This document shows positions 50,572-58,058 of a stretch of DNA of 64,000 nt, one piece after another. The DNA is from CAVSUB01 sp963730995 (GTDB lineage Bacteria > Acidobacteriota > Vicinamibacteria > Vicinamibacterales > 2-12-FULL-66-21), in the NCBI GenBank assembly GCA_963730995.1, contig CAVSUB010000009.1:1-64000 (forward strand), given 5' to 3'. The position numbers were made by a program, and so were the translations under genes. How positions within the stretch are numbered: position 1 is the stretch's first letter; the number at the start of each line of letters is the position of its first letter. The notes below the pieces were generated by a model. The model ran no database searches, had not been told where the DNA came from, and saw only the letters and a list, made by a program, of their open reading frames with translations.

Positions 50572-51993
50572 ATGGGTACAAATCGACGCATTCATAAAAG
50601 GCTCTCCGGATCGTCAGCAGCGGGCTGCGCACTGTCTATGCTCGTGGCGGCGATCCTCTTCTCCGTGCGCGTGAGGGGGGCAGACGATCCGGCTCTCTTC
50701 CCGCTGATTTTCACCAACGCGTCCGGCGTCCACCGCACGCTGTCAACGGCGGGTCCGATCGACACGGCCAACCCGTTCTTTCAGGATCTTGGCACGAACG
50801 GACGAACGTGCTTCACGTGTCACCGCCCCGAGCAGGCATGGACGGTGACGCCGCCGGAGCTCCGCGAGCGCTTCCGCCTGACACGCGGCCTCGATCCGAT
50901 CTTCCGCACCAACGATGGTTCGAATTGCGAGGGCGCGGACGTCTCCTCGATTGCTGCGCGACGCGCGGCGTTCAGCCTGCTGCTGTCCAAGGGATTGATC
51001 CGCGTCGAGCTGCCCGTTCCCGCCAACGCCGACTTCACGATCGTCAACGTGGACGATCCTTACGGATGCGGAGCGCCTTTCACTGAGGCGTCGATGTACC
51101 GCCGGCCGCTGCCCTCGACGAACCTGCCGTTTCTGAGTACGGTCATGTGGGACGGCCGTGAAACGGTGGCGGGTCAGTCGATACGTGCGGACCTTCTGAC
51201 GCAGGCGTCGGACGCGACGACCGGTCACGCGCAGGGTGCTCCGCCGGCGGCTGCTCAACTCGAACAGATCGTAGACTTCGAGCTCTCGTTGTTCACCGCG
51301 CAGACAAACAGCCACGGGGCCGGCAGCCTGACCGCACGCCGGGCGCGCGGCGGGCCGGCGTTTCTCTCACGCCAGCCTTTCTGCATCGGCATCAACGATC
51401 CGCTCAACGTTCTTCCCGTGATGCCCGGCGCGTGCCAGCTCTCGTCCGGCGGTTTGAATCCGACTGTCTTCACCCTGTTTGCCGACTGGCTGGGTGACCC
51501 GTCGCCGGCGCGCCAATCGATCGTGCGCGGGGAAGAGATCTTCAATCACCGCACGTTCGTGATCGACAACGTCGCCGGGCTGAATGGGAGCCCCGCCGAT
51601 CCGGTCCCAGGGCCGATCCAGGCGGGAACGTGCACGATCTGCCACGACACTCCCAATGCCGGCGATCACTCGATCGCGATGCCCTTGAACATCGGCGTGG
51701 CGGATGCCGCGCGCCGGACGCCGGACATGCCGCTCTACACGCTGCAGAACAACGCCACGGGAGACGTCCTGCAGACCACCGATCCCGGACGGGCCATGGT
51801 GACTGGCCGGTGGAGCGACGTCGGGAAGTTCAAAGGGCCGGTATTGCGAGCGATGGCGGCACGAGGGCCGTACTTTCACAACGGATCGGCGGCGACGCTC
51901 GAGGAGGCCGTCGACTTCTACAACGAGCGCTTCAACATCGGTTTGTCGGCACAAGACAAGGCGGACCTTGTGGCCTTCCTGAAGGCGCTCTGA
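50572..51993 (+). CDS. Di-haem cytochrome c peroxidase-like protein
   Basis: A 473-aa exported protein (signal LSGSSAAGCALSMLVAAILF). Two haem c sites are seen: CFTCHRPEQAW near residue 83 and CTICHDTPNAGDHS near 355. The last part has PVLRAMAARGPYFHNGSAAT and LEEAVDFYNERFNI, typical for the MauG/CcpA-type C-terminal domain. In this family the two haems reduce hydrogen peroxide or carry out oxidative modifications. It is longer than E. coli-type peroxidases because of an insertion of about 130 residues between the haem motifs. It begins 125 bp from the divergent ArsR gene. Confidence 0.86.
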   Translation: MGTNRRIHKRLSGSSAAGCALSMLVAAILFSVRVRGADDPALFPLIFTNASGVHRTLSTAGPIDTANPFFQDLGTNGRTCFTCHRPEQAWTVTPPELRERFRLTRGLDPIFRTNDGSNCEGADVSSIAARRAAFSLLLSKGLIRVELPVPANADFTIVNVDDPYGCGAPFTEASMYRRPLPSTNLPFLSTVMWDGRETVAGQSIRADLLTQASDATTGHAQGAPPAAAQLEQIVDFELSLFTAQTNSHGAGSLTARRARGGPAFLSRQPFCIGINDPLNVLPVMPGACQLSSGGLNPTVFTLFADWLGDPSPARQSIVRGEEIFNHRTFVIDNVAGLNGSPADPVPGPIQAGTCTICHDTPNAGDHSIAMPLNIGVADAARRTPDMPLYTLQNNATGDVLQTTDPGRAMVTGRWSDVGKFKGPVLRAMAARGPYFHNGSAATLEEAVDFYNERFNIGLSAQDKADLVAFLKAL

Positions 51994-52002
51994 CGGGTCT
52001 CT

Positions 52003-52578
52003 TCACGCTCGTCCGGCGAACTCGCGCGTCTCCGTGTGGACCTTCACCCGCTCGCCTTCCTTGATGAAGAGCGGGACGCGGATCTCGAGGCCGGTCTCGA
52101 GCGTCGCGAGCTTGGTGACGCCACCGCTCGCCGTGTCGCCTCGGACCCCCGGCTCCGTCGACGACACCGTCAGCTCGACGTGCGGTGGGAACTGCAGCCC
52201 GATGGGCGTGCCGTTGTATTTCTGAATCTGGATCGCGACGTTGTCCACCAGCAGGTCGCGATCCTCGCGCACCACGTCGGGCCCGAGCGTGAGCGTGTCG
52301 TACGTCGTCTGATCCATGAAGTGATAGCCCGATGGATCCGCGTAGAGGAACGTGGCCTCCCCGCTTTCGAGATCGGGCTCCGCGAATTTGTCGCCCGCTT
52401 TGAACGTCCGGTCGAAGACCGCCCTCGTCAGCAGGTTGCGCATCTTGATGCGCACGAGCGTCTGGCCGCCTCGTGCGGTCGGCTTCGAGATGTCGACATC
52501 GATGCAGTGGTACGGTGCGTTCTCGAACTCGAAGAACATCTTCCGCTTGATGTCGATTGCTTCGATCAGGCTGGCCAT
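52003..52578 (-). CDS. yeiP: Elongation factor P paralogue, EfpL/YeiP type
   Basis: A 191-aa protein from ATG 52578 with GAGGGAG upstream. It has the three beta-barrel domains of EF-P: IKRKMFFEFENAPYHCIDVD, then NLLTRAVFDRTFKAGDKFAE and the OB folds ending in RVKVHTETREFAGRA. The tip loop is ISKPTARGGQTLVRIKMRN. It carries PTARG, as in E. coli YeiP/EfpL, instead of the KPGKGQ loop with a modified Lys in canonical EF-P. It should therefore ease ribosome stalling on proline-rich or related motifs without the usual modification. No canonical efp or modification enzymes are in the window. The hairpin element copy C precedes it. Confidence 0.85.
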   Translation of the reverse strand: MASLIEAIDIKRKMFFEFENAPYHCIDVDISKPTARGGQTLVRIKMRNLLTRAVFDRTFKAGDKFAEPDLESGEATFLYADPSGYHFMDQTTYDTLTLGPDVVREDRDLLVDNVAIQIQKYNGTPIGLQFPPHVELTVSSTEPGVRGDTASGGVTKLATLETGLEIRVPLFIKEGERVKVHTETREFAGRA

Positions 52579-52596
52579 TGCTCCCTCGTTATTGAC

Positions 52597-52780
52597 CGGG
52601 GGGCTTCGCCCCGCCGGACCCCCCATCGCCGTCGCTCGCGGGGGCCCCAATGCCCCGCTCCGCTCCGGCGGGGCGCGCCTGCGGCGCGCTACCGTATCTG
52701 AATCGGGGGGCTTCGCCCCGCCCGCCTCCGCCGAAGGCTACGGCGCGGCTCGCCGAAGCGCCTGCGGCGCGAAGGCGGCC
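52597..52780 (-). repeat. Two-hairpin intergenic element, copy C (tandem)
   Basis: On the minus strand the proximal module reads AGCGCGCCGCAGGCGCGCC, a spacer, then GGGGTCCGGCGGGGCGAAGC with CCCCCGG ending at 52597. A second module lies further upstream (GCGCCGCAGGCGC near 52760, GGCGGGGCGAAGCCCCCC near 52710-52727). It fills the gap between the lipoprotein gene and the EfpL gene. Confidence 0.7.
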
Positions 52781-52800
52781 CGGACCTTCGCTGCTCCGGA

Positions 52801-53235
52801 CTACCGAGAACCAGGCACGTTCGAACCGGCGGCCGGCTTGTCCGCCGGCGCGAAACCAATCTCGACCGCGCTGCCAGGATTGTTGATCATGATCCGGAAC
52901 TCGTCGGCGCTCAACTTCAGCACGTTCACCTTGTACGGAAGTCCGTCCTCGGTCATCGTCAGGCCGCCGGTGTCCTCCTTCCACTTGCCCACGGAGGGCG
53001 TCCCGTGCGTTGATGAAATCAGAAGCGTCCCATCGGACAGAAACACGTACAAAGCCCCCGTGTCTGAGCCGGAGGATGACGATTCGACGCGCCAGACCTT
53101 ATTGACGAAGCTGGCCGGCGGGGGAGTCGCTGCCGCCTGTGTAGGCTGCGGGGATCCGCGCGAACAGGACGAAAGCGCAACTACCAGCGCTGAGACGAAG
53201 AGTCCCCGCTGTACCACGAAAAAGCCGGCTGTCAT
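52801..53235 (-). CDS. Lipoprotein of unknown function
   Basis: A 144-aa protein. The signal MTAGFFVVQRGLFVSALVVA ends in a lipobox (LSSC). The mature part is a short Pro/Ala linker, then a beta-rich domain (VWRVESSSSGSDTGALYVFL, SDGTLLISSTHGTPSVGKWK) and a Pro/Ala C-terminus. The pattern 'fvnkvWxV... GalyvFLsDGtLl... GxW' resembles lipocalin-like META/heat-shock-type domains, but no family can be assigned with confidence. Same direction as efpL, with the repeat between them. Confidence 0.72.
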   Translation of the reverse strand: MTAGFFVVQRGLFVSALVVALSSCSRGSPQPTQAAATPPPASFVNKVWRVESSSSGSDTGALYVFLSDGTLLISSTHGTPSVGKWKEDTGGLTMTEDGLPYKVNVLKLSADEFRIMINNPGSAVEIGFAPADKPAAGSNVPGSR

Positions 53236-53435
53236 CTGGACGAGTGTCTCACGAGGCGAGCCACACGCTGGATCCCGGCGCTACACGGCGACGTCCCTGC
53301 GTCAGCGATCGGAGTTGCAGGCGCTGAACCGGGGCCGCATCATCGTCATCTCGACTGAGAGCGGCTTGCAGATTCCGACCGGGATGACCATGAGTGCGCA
53401 GATCGCCGTGGCGCGCGGGATTTGCGGAATCAGCC

Positions 53436-54293
53436 TCACGCTCGCAGTTTTTTCCAGTTGTCCATGCACTTCTTGGCCATCGCGATCTGTCCTTCGGGTC
53501 CCGCGATTTCCTGTTCGACCAGGTAGTACTCGACGCCGCCGACAGATTCCGCCGCCGCAAAGATCGCCTTCCAGGGCGAATCGCCCTCGCCGAATGCGAC
53601 AGCGTAGCCCCGGCCGTCACCCTTTCCCCAGTCCTTGCAGTGGACGCTTCGGATGCGGCCCGGGTTCGCCTTGATCCACGCGATGGGGTCTTCGCCCACC
53701 TCGACGCACGTGCCGACGTCGAACTGCAGCACGACGTCCTTCGGCGTGCCCGCGGCGAGCACGTCCATCGGACGCTTGCCTTCGACCGGCTTCCACTCCG
53801 TCTGGTGGTTGTGATAACCGGTAGACATGCCAAGCGGACGGAGCTGTTCGGCGGCCGACGCCAACTGGGCCGCGACCTTCTCCCATCCGGCGAGGTCCAC
53901 GACTTTCCCTGCGCTCGCCAACACGATGGTCTTGCTGCCGATGATCTGATTGAGCTCGGTCGCTTTCTTCAGCCCGTCCGGCGTGAACGACGGAGGTCCG
54001 TTGTGCGTCGATCGGCACTGAATCCCGAGATCGTCGAGCAGCTTGCGGACGTCCTTTGCGGCTTGTGGCGTCCAGTCGAAATAGGGCGAATAGAACTCGA
54101 CGACCTGGTAGCCCAGTTTGGCCACGGCGGTCACCGTCCCAGGCAGATCCTTCATGAGCTCGGTGCGAACCGAATAGAGCTCGAGGCCGACGGGCACGCT
54201 CTTCTGCATTGCCCAGACGGCTGAGGCCGCGAAGGGAGCAACGGCCGCCGTTTGCAGGAAATTCCGTCTGGAGATCTCGTTGTGTTCGCTCAT
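53436..54293 (-). CDS. Sugar phosphate isomerase/epimerase-like TIM-barrel protein, Tat exported
   Basis: A 285-aa protein of the xylose-isomerase-like TIM-barrel family. The Tat-like signal is ISRRNFLQTAAVAPFAASA. The barrel begins VGLELYSVRTELMKDLPGTV. Metal-binding residues follow in MSTGYHNHQTEWKP, VVLQFDVGTCVEVG, IRSVHCKDWGKGDG and YYLVEQEIAGPEG (His, Asp, His, Glu). Exported relatives are often found beside GMC or Gfo/Idh enzymes that convert sugars to keto forms. The 200-bp gap to the lipoprotein gene carries no clear gene. Confidence 0.87.
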   Translation of the reverse strand: MSEHNEISRRNFLQTAAVAPFAASAVWAMQKSVPVGLELYSVRTELMKDLPGTVTAVAKLGYQVVEFYSPYFDWTPQAAKDVRKLLDDLGIQCRSTHNGPPSFTPDGLKKATELNQIIGSKTIVLASAGKVVDLAGWEKVAAQLASAAEQLRPLGMSTGYHNHQTEWKPVEGKRPMDVLAAGTPKDVVLQFDVGTCVEVGEDPIAWIKANPGRIRSVHCKDWGKGDGRGYAVAFGEGDSPWKAIFAAAESVGGVEYYLVEQEIAGPEGQIAMAKKCMDNWKKLRA

Positions 54294-54315
54294 GCGCGGA
54301 GCCTAACATAGCGCC

Positions 54316-55368
54316 ATGCGCATTTCACCTCGCACTGGAGGGGATGCCCGACCAGGGCACGCGCTTGCCCAGCATCCGACAGTCTTTCTTCACGTCGCGA
54401 ACGGGACCTCGACGACGGGAACGATTCACGATGCGGGGATTCCAGGCGAGTCGTCCATCTGGGCCGATCCGCTCCACGATGGTCCGGTGCCCGCTGGAGC
54501 TTCAGACGAAGAGCTCCTGGAGATTCGTGCGCGGCATCTGGCCGGTGAAGGGCACGGTGTCGAGGCAAACATTGGGGGGCTGCGGCGGTGGCGCCAGATC
54601 ATCGACGACCACCGCGCCTACGACGAGATCGTGCTGTGGTACGAGCACGATCTCTTCGATCAACTGAACCTGATTCAGGTCCTCAGCCGGCTTGCGGGTC
54701 CCGCCTTCTGGCCGAAGCCGGTGAGCCTGATTTGTATCGGCTCGTTTCCGGGCCGTCCGCGATTCAAGGGTCTCGGCGAGCTCACGGCGAGCGAGCTCGG
54801 TCCGCTCTTCGAGACCCGCCAGCCCGTGACTGCGGCGCATTACGCAGTAGCCGTAAACGCGTGGGCGGCGTTTCGCGCTCCGGAGCCAACCTCGATCGAA
54901 GCATTTCTTCGGACCGACACGTCCGCGTTGCCGTATCTCGCCGCGGCCCTGGAGCGGCACCTCGAGGAGTTCCCCTCCACCGGAGACGGACTCTCGCGTA
55001 CCGAGCATCGGTTGCTCGAGCTCACCGCGCCGGCGCCAATCACGCTGCGCGCAGCCTTCCCGCGGATGCACGACGAAGAAACCGCGTATTACGTCACCGA
55101 TACCACGTTGCTCGATACTGCGCTGGAACTGTCGTCTCCCTTCACGCGCCTGCTGACGCTGAAGGATCGTGGGGCGTCCGGCCATCTGGCTCGCGCGGGG
55201 CTCACAGGAACGATCGAGTTGACCGATCTGGGACGGGCAGTCCTGGCGGGGCGGGAGGATCGGATAGCTCGTTGTGGGATCGATCGGTGGTTGGGCGGCG
55301 TCCACCTGTCCGGAACTGGCCCGCACTGGCGCTGGGACCGCGCGCACGAGCGCGTCGTGCGGGTGTGA
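54316..55368 (+). CDS. DUF1835-domain protein
   Basis: A 350-aa cytoplasmic protein. The N-terminal DUF1835 domain is seen in FLHVANGTSTTGTIHDAGIP, then WADPLHDGPVPAGASDEELL and YDEIVLWYEHDLFDQLNLIQ. The C-terminal half contains a winged-helix-like segment (SPFTRLLTLKDRGASGHLAR) followed by LTGTIELTDLGRAVLAGRED. Function is not known. It starts 22 bp from the divergent isomerase gene. ATG 54316 is used; an internal start nearer HPTVFLHVANG is also possible. Confidence 0.78.
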   Translation: MRISPRTGGDARPGHALAQHPTVFLHVANGTSTTGTIHDAGIPGESSIWADPLHDGPVPAGASDEELLEIRARHLAGEGHGVEANIGGLRRWRQIIDDHRAYDEIVLWYEHDLFDQLNLIQVLSRLAGPAFWPKPVSLICIGSFPGRPRFKGLGELTASELGPLFETRQPVTAAHYAVAVNAWAAFRAPEPTSIEAFLRTDTSALPYLAAALERHLEEFPSTGDGLSRTEHRLLELTAPAPITLRAAFPRMHDEETAYYVTDTTLLDTALELSSPFTRLLTLKDRGASGHLARAGLTGTIELTDLGRAVLAGREDRIARCGIDRWLGGVHLSGTGPHWRWDRAHERVVRV

Positions 55369-55382
55369 AAAAGCGGCCAGCT

Positions 55383-55494
55383 ATCAGCTTCCGGCTTCCC
55401 GCTTCCAGCTTCCCGCTTCCGGCTAACCTCCCTTCTCGAGAAGTGTGTCCGCTCCTCCCAGCCGGAAGCGGGTAGCCGGAAGCGGGTAGCTGAT
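55383..55494. repeat. Inverted repeat between convergent genes
   Basis: The left arm (55383-55424) contains GCTTCCCGCTTCC and AGCTTCCCGCTTCCGGCT in tandem. The right arm (55460-55494) contains AGCCGGAAGCGGGTAGCCGG and ends at the dehydrogenase-subunit stop. The arms pair over about 30 bases with few mismatches, leaving a 35-base loop. Probably a transcription stop for both genes. Confidence 0.6.
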
Positions 55495-56093
55495 TACACC
55501 AGGCCCAACTTCTTCATCGCCTCGTCCGGGCATCCCTTCCACTCGGGGACGAACACGTTCCCGATGTAGGCGAGGTCCTTGATGCCCATCTTGCTCGTCC
55601 AGAATCCGCTGGCGGTCAGATCGCGGAAGCTGTTGAAGAACGCGACGCCATGCGACATCGCTGGGGCGGCCTGCTGCGGCCATGCGATCGCATCGAGCAC
55701 CTGGGTGCGTTCGGCTTCCGTTGACGTGATGAACGTCTTGTCGAAGCGGTTCTGGCACTCGCGATCCAGCCAGGCCAGCCCTCCGCGCATCGCCAGCTGT
55801 CTCCCCGGCTCGTCGCCCATGATGAAGTCCATGAACTCCGGCACGCCCGCCTCCGTGGCGCTGCCGGACCGCTCGTCCTTCGGGATGATGATGTCGACGA
55901 GCATGCGCACGGTCGCGTATTCGTGCGGCGTGAAGAACTTGGGCTTGAACGGCGTGCCGGTCTGCTTCGCCGCCGCCTGCGCAGCCTGCGCGTGCTGATG
56001 CGCTTCCTGCGCCTCCACTTCCGTCCACGCGAATCCGGCCGCGACCGGGCCCGCTGCGATCATGCGAAGAATCGTGCGTCGATGGGTGGTCAT
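55494..56093 (-). CDS. Gluconate 2-dehydrogenase subunit 3-family protein
   Basis: A 199-aa protein, the small partner of a membrane GMC dehydrogenase. Its Tat-like signal THRRTILRMIAAGPVAAGFA would carry the FAD subunit out with it. Family blocks are FFTPHEYATVRMLVDIIIPK, MDFIMGDEPGRQLAMRGGLA and GFWTSKMGIKDLAYIGN. It is 46 bp downstream of the GMC gene, and together they form a typical two-gene sugar or sugar-acid dehydrogenase. No cytochrome subunit follows. Confidence 0.87.
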   Translation of the reverse strand: MTTHRRTILRMIAAGPVAAGFAWTEVEAQEAHQHAQAAQAAAKQTGTPFKPKFFTPHEYATVRMLVDIIIPKDERSGSATEAGVPEFMDFIMGDEPGRQLAMRGGLAWLDRECQNRFDKTFITSTEAERTQVLDAIAWPQQAAPAMSHGVAFFNSFRDLTASGFWTSKMGIKDLAYIGNVFVPEWKGCPDEAMKKLGLV

Positions 56094-56109
56094 AAAAAAG
56101 CTCCAAGTT

Positions 56110-56137
56110 AGCTATCAGCTATCAGCTATCAGCTGAG
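56110..56137. repeat. 7-bp tandem repeat
   Basis: Three AGCTATC units (56110-56130) followed by a fourth, diverged AGCTGAG, in the short gap between the GMC gene and its small-subunit gene. Confidence 0.7.
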
Positions 56138-56139
56138 AG

Positions 56140-57861
56140 CTACAGCGTCCCCGTCTTCCTCTGTTCCGCGATGTATTCGGCCGTCCGCATCGCGAGGGCC
56201 AGGATCGTCCACGTGCAGTTCTTGTCCGCCTGTGAGACGAACGGTCCGGCGTCGGCGACGAACACGTTCTTCGCGTCGTGCGCCTGGCAGTATTTGTTCA
56301 GCGCGGACGTCGACGGGTTGTTGCCCATGCGCGTGACGCCGACCTCGTGGATGATCCGTCCGCCCGGCGCGATCCCGTAGCCCTCTTCGCGGGTCGGCAT
56401 CTTCGACGTCGGCACGCCGCCCATCTCGGTGATGATGGCGCGGAAGGTCTCCTGCATGTGCTTCGCCTGGTTGTATTCGTGGTCGCTCCACTTGAAGTGG
56501 AACCGCAGCACGGGGATGCCCCACTGATCGACGACGTTCGGGTCGATCTCGCAGTAGCTGTCGTCGTTCGGGATCATCTCGCCGCGGCCGGCGAAATTGA
56601 CCCTCGCGCCGTACAGCCGCCGGTAGTCGTCCTTCAATCCTTTGCCGTAGCCTCCAAATGCCTTTGGATGCGACGGCACATCGGTCGGCGTGAAGTTGTG
56701 AATGCCACCCCCGAAGCCGGCGCTCGGCATGCGGCGCCCGCCGCTCGGCTCGATGTGATAGCCGCGCGGAAAATCCAGCTTCTTGTTGTCGAGCCACCAG
56801 GGCGTGTACAGGTGCATCCCGCCTGTGCCATCTTCGTTGTGCGGAATGCCGTCCATAAGCGCCGGGATGAATCCCGTCACGTCGAGCCCGGTGGAGTCCG
56901 TCAGGTACTTGCCGACGACACCGCTGGAATTCCCCAGCCCCTGCGGGAACTTCGACGACTTCGAGTTCAGCAGGATCCGCGCCGACTCACATGCGCTCGC
57001 CGCGAGCACGACGATGCGCGCGCGGACGTGGTTGTCGCGCTTGGTGGCCTTGTCGATGTACGTGACGCCTGTGGCAAGCCCTGTGTCGTCAACCGTGACC
57101 TCGCGCGCCATTGCCTGGGTGATGATCTTCAGCTTCCCGGTCTTCATCGCCGGAGGAATGAGCACCGAAGGCGACGAGAAGTTCGAGTGCGTCGCGCACC
57201 CCCTGCCGCACTGGCCGCAGTAGTGGCACTGCGCGCGACCGTTCACCGGTTGCGTGAGAATCGACAAGCGTGATGGAACGCTGGGGACGTTCAGCTTGTC
57301 GCACGCCTTCTTGATCAGCAGCTCGTAGCACCGCGGCTTCGGAGGCGGCAGGAAGATCCCGTCCGGCTCGTTCGGCATGTTCAGGTTGGTGCCGAAGATG
57401 CCGATGAACCGATCGATTTTGTCGTAGTACGGCTTCATGTCGTCGTACGTGATCGGCCAGTCATCGCCGAGCCCGTCGAGCGTCTTGCGCATGAAGTCGT
57501 GCGGCCCGAACCGCAGAGAGATGCGGCCCCAGTGGTTTGTGCGTCCGCCGAGCATCCGCGAGCGAAACCAATCGAACTGACTGCCCGGTGCGGACGTATA
57601 GGGCTCGCCTTCGAGCGACCACCCTCCGAGCGCGCCGTCGAACTCGCCGAAGTGCCGCTCCTTCGTGGCGGCGCCGCGACGTTGCGTCTCGTACGGCCAC
57701 TTGTACATCGCGGAGTCCGTGGCCGAGTCCCACATCGGTCCCGCTTCGAGCATCACCACGTTGGCGCCGGCCTGCGTGAGCACCATCGCGGCCATGCCGC
57801 CGCCGGCGCCCGATCCGACGATGCACACGTCGTATTCTGTGCGGTTGCGAACAATCTGCAT
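56140..57861 (-). CDS. GMC-family FAD-dependent dehydrogenase (large subunit)
   Basis: A 573-aa protein from ATG 57861, GAGGAAG upstream. The FAD dinucleotide motif is YDVCIVGSGAGGGMAAMVLT. The substrate-domain block CHYCGQCGRGCATHSNFSSP is Cys-rich, as in gluconate/2-keto-sugar dehydrogenases. The C-terminus has GGRIIHEVGVTRMGNNPSTS and DAGPFVSQADKNCTWTILAL with the active-site His/Asn pair. It has no signal of its own and is presumably exported with the small subunit's Tat signal. Oxidises a sugar or sugar acid in the periplasm; the substrate is unknown. Confidence 0.9.
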   Translation of the reverse strand: MQIVRNRTEYDVCIVGSGAGGGMAAMVLTQAGANVVMLEAGPMWDSATDSAMYKWPYETQRRGAATKERHFGEFDGALGGWSLEGEPYTSAPGSQFDWFRSRMLGGRTNHWGRISLRFGPHDFMRKTLDGLGDDWPITYDDMKPYYDKIDRFIGIFGTNLNMPNEPDGIFLPPPKPRCYELLIKKACDKLNVPSVPSRLSILTQPVNGRAQCHYCGQCGRGCATHSNFSSPSVLIPPAMKTGKLKIITQAMAREVTVDDTGLATGVTYIDKATKRDNHVRARIVVLAASACESARILLNSKSSKFPQGLGNSSGVVGKYLTDSTGLDVTGFIPALMDGIPHNEDGTGGMHLYTPWWLDNKKLDFPRGYHIEPSGGRRMPSAGFGGGIHNFTPTDVPSHPKAFGGYGKGLKDDYRRLYGARVNFAGRGEMIPNDDSYCEIDPNVVDQWGIPVLRFHFKWSDHEYNQAKHMQETFRAIITEMGGVPTSKMPTREEGYGIAPGGRIIHEVGVTRMGNNPSTSALNKYCQAHDAKNVFVADAGPFVSQADKNCTWTILALAMRTAEYIAEQRKTGTL

Positions 57862-57954
57862 GGCTTCCTCTTTGGTTGCGGAGGCGACGACGCCCTGTCA
57901 GGGCTGTCAGGCCGCGGAACCGCGGAGAATTGTGTCACACCCCGAGGTGAAAGA

Positions 57955-58058
57955 TCAGGCTGCGGGGAGCCTGAGTCGCGCGCCGAGTCCGCCCATGCGA
58001 CCTCTCTGCAGCGATCGTTCCGCCGTAGAGCTCGGCGAGGTCCCGCACGATCGCGCCG
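57955..58058 (-). pseudogene. Histidine-kinase C-terminal relic
   Basis: Directly after the argG stop, one minus-strand frame reads AIVRDLAELYGGTIAAERS, which is the end of a sensor-kinase ATPase domain (GLxIVRxLxxxHGGTI). A shift of frame then gives MGGLGARLRLPAA and a stop, the usual final strand (GxGxxFxxxLP). Nothing upstream encodes the rest of a kinase. The fragment is a decayed remnant left where argG now ends. Confidence 0.6.

Noticed and set aside
53236..53435. Possible gene fragment reading LRQRSELQALNRGRIIVIST
   Set aside because: The stretch looks protein-like but is short, has no start site and matches no family I recognise.
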